The position numbers were made by a program, and so were the translations under genes. Shown piece after piece: positions 1-6,377 of a DNA stretch of 12,785 nucleotides. Origin of the DNA: CAZWMK01 sp964635065 (GTDB lineage Bacteria; Pseudomonadota; Alphaproteobacteria; Sphingomonadales; Sphingomonadaceae); assembly GCA_964635065.1 (NCBI GenBank), contig CAZWMK010000071.1, positions 1-12,785 of the forward strand, written 5' to 3'. Position 1 is the first letter of the stretch. Every line of letters starts with the position of its first letter. The notes beneath the pieces were generated by a model that worked only from the letters and a program-made list of their open reading frames with translations, made no database searches and was not told where the DNA came from.

Positions 1-1
1 G

Positions 2-1531
2 AACTCATTTGTCAGACGGACAGGAAACATTGGCGCCGGAATCGGAAGCGTGCGCCCAAGCTTTGGTTCGGCCCGCCCGATGCAGGCAGTTACCCCTATG
101 CCGGGCAGCAACAGGCTGGATACGCCACCGGAAAACGAAGTGCCGGAAACGTCGGAGGTTGCCGCCGCCAGTTCCGATGGCCCTACCAACAGCACGGCCA
201 ATGCGCTGGCACGCCTCGCCGCCCGTCAGGATTCATCGGGCGAATCGCAAAATTCGAAGCAGGAAGGCTTCGAGGCCAGCATCTACAAGATCAAGGAACA
301 AGTGCTGCCGCGCCTGCTGGAACGCGTCGATCCCGAAGCGGCCGCCGCCCTGTCCAAGGATGAATTGTCGGAGGAATTCCGGCCAATCATCAGCGAAGTG
401 CTGGCCGAACTGCGGCTCACGCTCAACCGCCGCGAGCAATATGCACTGGAAAAGGTGCTGGTCGACGAATTGCTCGGCCTTGGTCCGCTCGAAGAACTGC
501 TGTCAGATCCAGCCGTCTCGGACATCATGGTCAATGGTCCGAACCAGACCTACATCGAACGCAAGGGCAAGCTGGAACTTTCGAACATCGTGTTCCGCGA
601 CGAGGCGCACCTGTTCCAGATCGCGCAGCGCATCGTCAACCGTGTCGGTCGTCGCGTCGACCAGACATCACCGCTGGCCGATGCCCGTCTTGAAGATGGT
701 TCACGCGTCAACGTCATCGTCCCGCCGCTCAGCCTCAAGGGCACGGCAATTTCGATCCGCAAATTCTCCGCCAAACCGATCACGCTCGACATGATGGCCA
801 AGGGCGGATCGATGTCGGACAAAATGGCGACCGCCCTGAAAATCGCTGGCGCCAGCCGCTTCAACATCGTGATTTCAGGTGGTACCGGTTCGGGCAAGAC
901 GACGATGCTGAACGCCTTGTCGAAAATGATCGACCCCGGGGAACGCGTCATCACTATCGAAGACGCCGCCGAACTCCAGCTCCAGCAGCCGCACGTGCTG
1001 ACGCTCGAAACGCGACCCGCCAACCTTGAAGGCCAGGGCGCGATCACCATCCGCGACCTTGTCATCAACGCGCTGCGCATGCGTCCCGACCGCATCATTC
1101 TGGGCGAAATCCGCGGCTCGGAATGCTTCGACATGCTGGCGGCAATGAACACCGGTCACGATGGCTCGATGTGCACACTTCACTCGAACAGTCCACGCGA
1201 GTGCCTCGCACGTATGGAAAACATGGTGATGATGTCGGACATCAAGGTGCCGAAAGAAGCCATCAGCCGCCAGATCGCAGATTCTGTCGATCTTATCGTT
1301 CAGGTCAAACGTCTGCGCGACGGTTCGCGCCGCGTCACCAACATCACTGAAGTCATCGGCATGGAAGGCCCTGTCATCGTGACGCAGGAACTGTTCAAGT
1401 TCGAATATCTCGACGAAACCGAAGACGGCAAGATCATCGGCGAATATCGCTCGTCGGGCCTTCGCCCCTATACGATCGATAAGGCCAAACAATTCGGTTT
1501 CGATCAAGCCATGCTGGAGGCCTGCCTGTGA
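2..1531 (+). CDS. cpaF: CpaF-type secretion ATPase of a Tad/Flp pilus (5' end probably just outside the window)
   Basis: This is a hexameric cytoplasmic ATPase that powers assembly of Flp/Tad pili. The Walker A motif GGTGSGKTT is encoded at 878-904, the Walker B-like RIILGEIRG at 1091-1117, and the His box TLHSNS at 1175-1192, followed by the usual C-terminal domain ending in ML(E)ACL. A low-complexity Pro/Ser/Asn linker precedes the conserved region near 260, as in CpaF. A GTG at 50 could start a 493-residue protein, but the frame is open to the left edge and encodes NSFVRRTGNIGAGIGS before the GTG. The pattern SFxRR..G...RPSFG.ARPM resembles remembered sphingomonad CpaF N-termini, so I infer that the real ATG spans the window edge, its G being base 1. 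The stop overlaps the next start. No tadB or tadC follows, which is unusual for a Tad locus. Confidence 0.93.
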   Translation, partial: NSFVRRTGNIGAGIGSVRPSFGSARPMQAVTPMPGSNRLDTPPENEVPETSEVAAASSDGPTNSTANALARLAARQDSSGESQNSKQEGFEASIYKIKEQVLPRLLERVDPEAAAALSKDELSEEFRPIISEVLAELRLTLNRREQYALEKVLVDELLGLGPLEELLSDPAVSDIMVNGPNQTYIERKGKLELSNIVFRDEAHLFQIAQRIVNRVGRRVDQTSPLADARLEDGSRVNVIVPPLSLKGTAISIRKFSAKPITLDMMAKGGSMSDKMATALKIAGASRFNIVISGGTGSGKTTMLNALSKMIDPGERVITIEDAAELQLQQPHVLTLETRPANLEGQGAITIRDLVINALRMRPDRIILGEIRGSECFDMLAAMNTGHDGSMCTLHSNSPRECLARMENMVMMSDIKVPKEAISRQIADSVDLIVQVKRLRDGSRRVTNITEVIGMEGPVIVTQELFKFEYLDETEDGKIIGEYRSSGLRPYTIDKAKQFGFDQAMLEACL

Positions 1532-1839
1532 ACGCGGAAACGCCTTTCCCGACCACGACCCGGTCACGCATTCGCACCAAATCCCTGGTTCCGGTTGATC
1601 TGGTCCTGAATGACGGCACCCGCCTGTCGGGCGATCTTTATGTCGGCGTCGGTCAGCGCGTTCTCGACATGCTGAACGCTGCACCGGTTTTCATACCCTA
1701 TCGCACGGCCGATCAGGGCGTGATGATCATCGCCAAGAACAGCATCGCCATCTGTCAGCCGTTGGGCGAAATGACGAATGTCAGCCTCAATCAGTCGCCG
1801 GCAGATGCGCCGCCAGCAGAAGAAGACATGTCAGGCTGA
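1528..1839 (+). CDS. Small conserved protein of unknown function, coupled to cpaF (DUF6812-like)
   Basis: A 103-residue soluble protein starts at a GTG whose last two bases are shared with the TGA of cpaF, so translation is probably coupled. The core (residues about 20-80) alternates short hydrophobic strands, with the pattern VPVDLVLNDGTRLSGDLYV, then QRVLDMLN, FIPY and a final IIAKNSIAI. This looks like a small beta-barrel fold. From memory it resembles proteins labelled DUF6812, but I could not check that. The last 20 residues are acidic and Pro/Ala-rich and look disordered. There is no signal peptide or membrane segment. Its position suggests a role tied to the pilus ATPase or the cell pole, which is inference only. 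Its last 53 bases overlap a gene on the other strand. Confidence 0.8.
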   Translation: MNAETPFPTTTRSRIRTKSLVPVDLVLNDGTRLSGDLYVGVGQRVLDMLNAAPVFIPYRTADQGVMIIAKNSIAICQPLGEMTNVSLNQSPADAPPAEEDMSG

Positions 1840-1972
1840 CGAACATCAGCCCATGCCATGGCACATAGCTGACCTTGCCCACAGGGCGCTTGCGCCGGAC
1901 GCCCCACAGCGTCCAGCACAGGATGGCGGCCGCCATGGCCATCAGGATCAAAACGGTCTGTCGATCATCCAT
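1787..1972 (-). CDS. Small two-helix membrane protein, unknown function
   Basis: A 61-residue protein beginning MDDRQTVLILMAMAA. Residues about 6-25 and 39-56 are strongly hydrophobic. They are separated by a basic loop (RRKRPVGK) and a YVPWHG segment, which predicts two membrane helices with the loop on the cytoplasmic side. Third codon positions are mostly G or C, as in the neighbouring genes, which supports real coding. The layout (short helix, basic loop, VPWHG, second helix ending in AAHL) resembles small hypothetical proteins of sphingomonads, from memory. ATG 1972 is preferred over the TTG at 1978; an AAAGAA stretch about ten bases upstream is a weak ribosome-binding site. It is divergent from the methyltransferase and its 3' end lies antisense to the preceding small gene. 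I cannot name a function. Confidence 0.6.
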   Translation of the reverse strand: MDDRQTVLILMAMAAAILCWTLWGVRRKRPVGKVSYVPWHGLMFVSLTCLLLLAAHLPATD

Positions 1973-1993
1973 TGCCAATGTTCTTTAGCAATG
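1970..1993. repeat. Nested inverted repeats in the divergent intergenic region
   Basis: CATTG-C-CAATG (1970-1980) is an 11-base palindrome. CATTGC (1970-1975) is also repeated inverted as GCAATG (1988-1993). Both lie between the minus-strand small membrane gene and the plus-strand methyltransferase. A weak plus-strand promoter could be TTGCCA (1972-1977) and TAGCCT (1994-1999), spaced by 16 bases. It could be a shared operator, but the arms are short and chance is possible. Confidence 0.25.
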
Positions 1994-2012
1994 TAGCCTT
2001 GCACCTCAACCC

Positions 2013-2017
2013 GGAGG
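2013..2017 (+). promoter_or_regulatory. Ribosome-binding site GGAGG that fixes the methyltransferase start
   Basis: GGAGG lies six bases before ATG 2024. An in-frame ATG at 2018 directly abuts the site and so cannot be served by it. The start at 2024 also gives a typical signal peptide with MTRR at the N-terminus. Confidence 0.75.
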
Positions 2018-2023
2018 ATGCAG

Positions 2024-2896
2024 ATGACACGACGAATCCTGATCGCCACGACCGCCGCTGCTTTGAGCCTGACGACGGCAGGCGCAGCCCTCGCCGACCA
2101 GCATGGCCATGGTGCGCACACGGCAAAGACCCGCCACTGGCTCGACCCGGTACTCGAGAGTGCGCACCGCAACGCAACCAGCCGCGCCCGCGACGTGCAC
2201 CGCCACCCGCGCGAAACGCTGGACTTTTTTGGCCTGAAGCCCGGAATGACCGTAGTCGAAATCCTGCCGGGGGCAGGCTGGTATACGGACATCCTCGCAC
2301 CCGCCCTTGGCCGCGACGGGCGGCTCTATGCTGCCGTCGCCCAGACCAGCAATCCCGGCTATGCGAAGATGATCGAAGATTACAAGGCGCGCATTGCCGC
2401 CCAGCCCGACCTTTACGGCAATACCCGCGTCACAACCTTCGGCAAAGGCCTTTACGATATCGCGCCCGCCGGCAGCGCCGACATGGTGCTGACATTCCGC
2501 AACGTCCACAACATGCATATGGGCGATTATGCGCCCGAAGCCTTCGCTGCCTTTTTCCGGGCACTGAAACCGGGCGGCACGCTGGGTGTCGTCGATCACC
2601 GCCTGCCGGAAACGCGCGCCGACGCGGAGATGAAAACCAGCGGCTACATGAAGGTTTCAACAGTGCGCGCCCTGGCCGAAGCCGCCGGTTTCGTCTTTGC
2701 CGGCAGTTCGGAAATCAATGCCAATCCCAGCGACACGGCCAGCCATGACAATGGCGTATGGTCATTGCCGCCGGTGCTGAGAGGTGGCGACAAGGACCGT
2801 GCACGCTATCTCGCAATCGGCGAATCCGATCGCATGACGCTGAAATTCACAAAACCGGCGATCGTCAGTCAAACGCCCTCAAATCAGGCTTTTTGA
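2024..2896 (+). CDS. Exported class I SAM-methyltransferase-like protein
   Basis: A 290-residue protein with a clear signal peptide: basic MTRR, a hydrophobic Ala/Leu/Thr core, and an Ala-X-Ala site predicting cleavage after A24. A His-rich stretch (DQHGHGAHT) follows. Residues about 60-215 form a Rossmann-type methyltransferase domain. Motif I is VVEILPGAGWYTDIL (77-91), later comes a DMVLTFRNVHN segment, and then LKPGGTLGVVDH, the usual post-motif region. It matches a family annotated as predicted methyltransferases with signal peptides (COG4798-like, from memory). The substrate is unknown. Export is odd because S-adenosylmethionine is made in the cytoplasm, so the protein may use another ligand or have lost catalysis. 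Its stop lies 18 bases inside the convergent pepN gene and no terminator is visible between them. Confidence 0.85.
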   Translation: MTRRILIATTAAALSLTTAGAALADQHGHGAHTAKTRHWLDPVLESAHRNATSRARDVHRHPRETLDFFGLKPGMTVVEILPGAGWYTDILAPALGRDGRLYAAVAQTSNPGYAKMIEDYKARIAAQPDLYGNTRVTTFGKGLYDIAPAGSADMVLTFRNVHNMHMGDYAPEAFAAFFRALKPGGTLGVVDHRLPETRADAEMKTSGYMKVSTVRALAEAAGFVFAGSSEINANPSDTASHDNGVWSLPPVLRGGDKDRARYLAIGESDRMTLKFTKPAIVSQTPSNQAF

Positions 2897-5476
2897 TACC
2901 ATTTCAAAGACGTCCTTCGATAGTCCGGCATGTGCCATGATGCGCTGCAGTTCCGCGCGCATCATGGCACCCCGGCCCTCGTCGTAACGCTTCCAGCGAC
3001 CAAGCGGCGTCACCATGCGCGCGGCTGTCTGGGGATTGAGCGCATCGAGCTTCAGCACCTGATCGGCAAGGAAACGATAACCCGCGCCCCCCGCTTCATG
3101 GAACCGGCGCTGGTTCATCCCGAATGCACCGATCAGTGACCGCGCACGGTTGGGATTGCTCAGGGTAAAATCGGGATGACGGCTCAGCGCTTCGACCGCT
3201 GCCAGCGTGTCTGGCCGTAACGACAGCGCCTGGATCGTGAACCATTTGTCGATCACCAGCGGGTCATGACGGAATCGTGCATGAAAATCGGCGAGCGCCG
3301 CCGCACGCACGGACGCCTGGCTGCTGGCCAGCAACGACAGGGCGCCAATCCGGTCGGTCATGTTGTCGGCGGCATGATATTGGGCATCGGCAGCGGCTGT
3401 CGCCGCGCTGTCATCGTCTGCCATCAGAAGGCCAAGCACAACATTGCGCAAACGCCGCCGTGCGCGCGCTTCGGCACTGGCATCGTAACGCCCGACGGGG
3501 TGTGCGTGGAACACGGCCCAGAGCTGTTCATGAAGCGCCGCCAATATCGCGCGACGCAGCCCCTCGCGCACATCATGAATCGCCTCGACATCAACGCGCG
3601 GGCGCTGTTCGCCGATGATCGCCTCGCTTGGCAGAAGAATGGCATCGGCCACAAAGGCGGGATCGAGCGCGGGATCGGATAATGTGGCCGCGATGGCATC
3701 GATCAACGGGGCGCTGTCGCCCGGCGACGCCTTGCCGTCGAGCCGGTCATTGATCGTCAGCAACGCCAGCCGCTGCATCGCCTCGTAACGGGCAAAGGGG
3801 TCGTTATCGGCACGCGACAGATGGGCAAGACTGGCACGCTCATAGGGCGCATCGACGATAACGGGTGCGGTAAAGCCGCGATTGAGCGACGGCACGGCCG
3901 GTTCGTCGATGCCTTCGAACAGGATTTCGGTCGAAGCGTTACGCAGTTCGACCAGCTGTTCGGGCGCCAGCGCGCGTCCGCTTTGCGCGCCGATCAGACT
4001 GACCTTGAGCGGAATGTGCATGGCGAGCTTTCGCTCCTGCCCCGGCGTCGGAGCCAACGACTGATCAAGCGTCAGCGTAAAGCGCCCAGATGCCAGATCC
4101 TGCGTCCAGCTGGCCTTCACATGCGGTGTCCCCGCCTGCTGATACCACAGGCGGAACTGGCCAAGATCGAGACCGCTGGCATCTTCCAGCGCCTTGACCC
4201 AGTCCTCCACCGTCACCGCCTGTCCGTCGTGGCGCTGGAAATACAGGTCGGTTGCCGCACGATAGCGGTCCGGTCCCAAAAGCGTCGCCGCCATGCGGAT
4301 AACCTCGGCGCCCTTGTTGTAGATGGTTGCCGTGTAGAAGTTTGAAATCTCGATATAGCTGTCGGGCAGCACCGCATGGGCCAAAGGGCCGGCGTCTTCG
4401 GGAAACTGACCGGCCCGGAGCATGCGGACATCGTCGATACGCTTGACCGCGCGGCTGCCATGATCGGCGGAAAACTCCTGATCGCGGTAAACGGTCAGGC
4501 CTTCCTTCAGGGAAAGCTGGAACCAGTCACGGCAAGTGATGCGGTTTCCGGTCCAGTTGTGGAAATATTCATGCGCGACCACAGCCGCCACGGCGTCGAA
4601 ATCGGCATCGGTCGCGGTTTCGGCATCAGCGATGATATATTTGCTGTTGAAGATGTTGAGGCCCTTGTTCTCCATCGCGCCAAAGTTGAAATCACTGACC
4701 GCAACGATGTTGAACTGATCGAGGTCATATTCGCGACCATAGACACGTTCGTCCCACGCCATCGCCTTTTTGAGCGCGTCCATGGCATGGTGGCAGCGCG
4801 GAACATCCGCTTCCTCGACCCATATCGCAAGATCGACGCGGCGCCCCGATGCCGTCACGAAATGATCGGCCAACGGCTTCAGGTCACCCGCGACCAGCGC
4901 GAAAAGATAGCAGGGCTTGGGGAACGGATCTTCCCAGCGCACAAAATGACGGCCACTGCCGAGATCGCCGCGCTCCACCGGATTGCCATTCGACAACAGC
5001 ACCGGGAACTGCGTGCGGTCGGCGCGCAGCGTCACCATGTAACGCGACAATATGTCAGGCCGGTCGGGGAAATAGGTGATGCGGCGGAAACCTTCGGCCT
5101 CGCACTGGGTGCAAAGCTTGCCGCCCGAGGCATAGAGACCCATCAGCTTGGTATTGGCAGCAGGCGCGATTTCGACCTCGGTTTCCACCACGGCGCTGTC
5201 GGCGTCGATGCGCAGCGTCAAGCTGTCAGACATCAGTTCATAATCACCGGCGCCCAGCGTCTGCCCATCGACCGAAACCGAAATCAGGCGCAGTTCATCG
5301 CCATCCAGCCGAAGCGGCGCATCGCCCGGCGCATTGCGTTCAACCACCAGACGCGCCTTCACACGCGTTTTTGCCGGGTCGAGGTCAAAGATCAGGGAAA
5401 TCTCCGGCACCCGCCATGCCGGGACGCGATAATCTTCCAGCCGCACGAGCTGCGGCACTGCCTCGATCTTGTCCAT
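2879..5476 (-). CDS. pepN: Aminopeptidase N (M1 family zinc metallopeptidase)
   Basis: This cytoplasmic enzyme removes N-terminal residues from peptides during protein turnover. At 865 residues it is close to the family length (about 870). The substrate-recognition motif GAMEN is at residues 266-270. The zinc motif HEYFH is at 302-306 (His302, Glu303, His306), and the third zinc ligand Glu325 is exactly 18 residues further on, in LSLKEGLT. The N-terminal beta domain and the long helical C-terminal domain (about 540-865, DUF3458-like) are complete. The start ATG 5476 has AAAGGGA (5482-5488) five bases upstream. It is transcribed alone, divergent from the oxidoreductase gene and tail-to-tail with the methyltransferase. 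Large open frames on its opposite strand are by-products of its GC-rich codons. Confidence 0.96.
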   Translation of the reverse strand: MDKIEAVPQLVRLEDYRVPAWRVPEISLIFDLDPAKTRVKARLVVERNAPGDAPLRLDGDELRLISVSVDGQTLGAGDYELMSDSLTLRIDADSAVVETEVEIAPAANTKLMGLYASGGKLCTQCEAEGFRRITYFPDRPDILSRYMVTLRADRTQFPVLLSNGNPVERGDLGSGRHFVRWEDPFPKPCYLFALVAGDLKPLADHFVTASGRRVDLAIWVEEADVPRCHHAMDALKKAMAWDERVYGREYDLDQFNIVAVSDFNFGAMENKGLNIFNSKYIIADAETATDADFDAVAAVVAHEYFHNWTGNRITCRDWFQLSLKEGLTVYRDQEFSADHGSRAVKRIDDVRMLRAGQFPEDAGPLAHAVLPDSYIEISNFYTATIYNKGAEVIRMAATLLGPDRYRAATDLYFQRHDGQAVTVEDWVKALEDASGLDLGQFRLWYQQAGTPHVKASWTQDLASGRFTLTLDQSLAPTPGQERKLAMHIPLKVSLIGAQSGRALAPEQLVELRNASTEILFEGIDEPAVPSLNRGFTAPVIVDAPYERASLAHLSRADNDPFARYEAMQRLALLTINDRLDGKASPGDSAPLIDAIAATLSDPALDPAFVADAILLPSEAIIGEQRPRVDVEAIHDVREGLRRAILAALHEQLWAVFHAHPVGRYDASAEARARRRLRNVVLGLLMADDDSAATAAADAQYHAADNMTDRIGALSLLASSQASVRAAALADFHARFRHDPLVIDKWFTIQALSLRPDTLAAVEALSRHPDFTLSNPNRARSLIGAFGMNQRRFHEAGGAGYRFLADQVLKLDALNPQTAARMVTPLGRWKRYDEGRGAMMRAELQRIMAHAGLSKDVFEMVSKSLI

Positions 5477-5519
5477 CCCGATCCCTTTACCTGAACGCCA
5501 TACTGATCTTTTTAACTAG

Positions 5520-5556
5520 AGAGGCTGGTCGCGCTTGTTAAGGGGCGCTAGCCTCT
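5520..5556 (+). repeat. Hairpin in the pepN / oxidoreductase intergenic region
   Basis: AGAGGCT (5520-5526) pairs perfectly with AGCCTCT (5550-5556). GCGC (5531-5534) and GCGC (5545-5548) can add an inner stem. The loop holds TTGTTAAGGG, which leads into the only Shine-Dalgarno-like stretch (AAGGGG, 5540-5545) before ATG 5562. TTAAC (5512-5516) and GTTAA (5537-5541) form another short inverted repeat. It may be a leader hairpin of the plus-strand gene or a shared operator. I see no convincing -35/-10 pair for either gene in the 85 bases. Confidence 0.35.
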
Positions 5557-5561
5557 GCACC

Positions 5562-6377
5562 ATGAACCATGTGCTGATTTTCGGAATGGGCTACACAGCG
5601 TCGCGTCTCGCCGCGCGCCTGCACGGGTGCGGCTGGCGCGTGACCGGCACGCGGCGCATGGCGGACGGCACGGCGCTGGCGTTCGACGATCCGTCCCTGC
5701 CCGCAATCATCGCCAGTGCCAGTCACATCCTGTCATCGGTCCCGCCAGACCGGCAATCGGGCGGCGATCCGGTGCTTGATCTCTACGGTCCGGCCATCGC
5801 GGCCAGTCGTGCGTGGTGCGGCTATCTCTCGTCAACCGGCGTTTACGGCGACACCCAGGGGGCATGGGTCGATGAAAGCGCACCTGTCGGCCATGGGCGG
5901 CGCGATGCCCGAACGCTCGCCGATCTCGCATGGCAGGCACTGTCGCCCGCCATGCACGTCTTTCGCCTGCCGGGCATCTATGGCCCTGGCCGTTCGGCGC
6001 TTGACCGGCTGCGTGCAGGGGATGCGCATCGCATCGATGCACCCGGCCATGTGTTCAGCCGCATTCATGTCGACGACATCGTCAATACCGTCATGACCGC
6101 GATGCGGCACCCCTGCCCCGGCATCCTCAATGTCGCCGATGGCCAACCGGCAGGCGGCGCCGATGTCACGGCCTATGCCGCCACGCTGCTTGGCCTGCCC
6201 GCTCCGCCGCTGGTGCCACTCGATCAGGCGAACCTGTCGCCCATGGCGCGTGGTTTTTACAGCGAATGCCGCCGGATCGCGAACCGGCGGTTGACGCGCG
6301 ATCTTGGTATCCGTTTACTCTATCCTGATTATCGTGCGGGCCTTCGTGCCTGCCTATCTGAGGACATGCGCCCATGA
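5562..6377 (+). CDS. NAD(P)-dependent oxidoreductase, YeeZ-like extended SDR
   Basis: A 271-residue cytoplasmic protein with an N-terminal Rossmann fold. The dinucleotide-binding motif is GMGYTA (Gly8, Gly10, Ala13), followed by RRM near the second strand. Residues 91-97 (STGVYGD, then GAWVDE) and 135-145 (RLPGIYGPGRS) are typical of the YeeZ / NAD-dependent epimerase-like group. RIHVDDIV further on matches the conserved region of that group. The substrate is unknown. ATG 5562 is chosen because the glycine motif then falls at its normal distance from the N-terminus; an upstream TTG (5535) would add nine residues of no family character. No good ribosome-binding site lies close to the ATG. The stop overlaps the next start by ATGA, implying translational coupling. 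Confidence 0.88.
   Translation: MNHVLIFGMGYTASRLAARLHGCGWRVTGTRRMADGTALAFDDPSLPAIIASASHILSSVPPDRQSGGDPVLDLYGPAIAASRAWCGYLSSTGVYGDTQGAWVDESAPVGHGRRDARTLADLAWQALSPAMHVFRLPGIYGPGRSALDRLRAGDAHRIDAPGHVFSRIHVDDIVNTVMTAMRHPCPGILNVADGQPAGGADVTAYAATLLGLPAPPLVPLDQANLSPMARGFYSECRRIANRRLTRDLGIRLLYPDYRAGLRACLSEDMRP

Noticed and set aside
875..1684. Minus-strand open frame (269 residues) opposite cpaF
   Set aside because: It overlaps the conserved Walker and His-box region of cpaF and has no recognisable features.
4376..5494. Long plus-strand open frame (372 residues) opposite pepN
   Set aside because: It lies wholly antisense to the well-supported pepN gene and has no recognisable domain. It is a by-product of GC-rich codons on the other strand.
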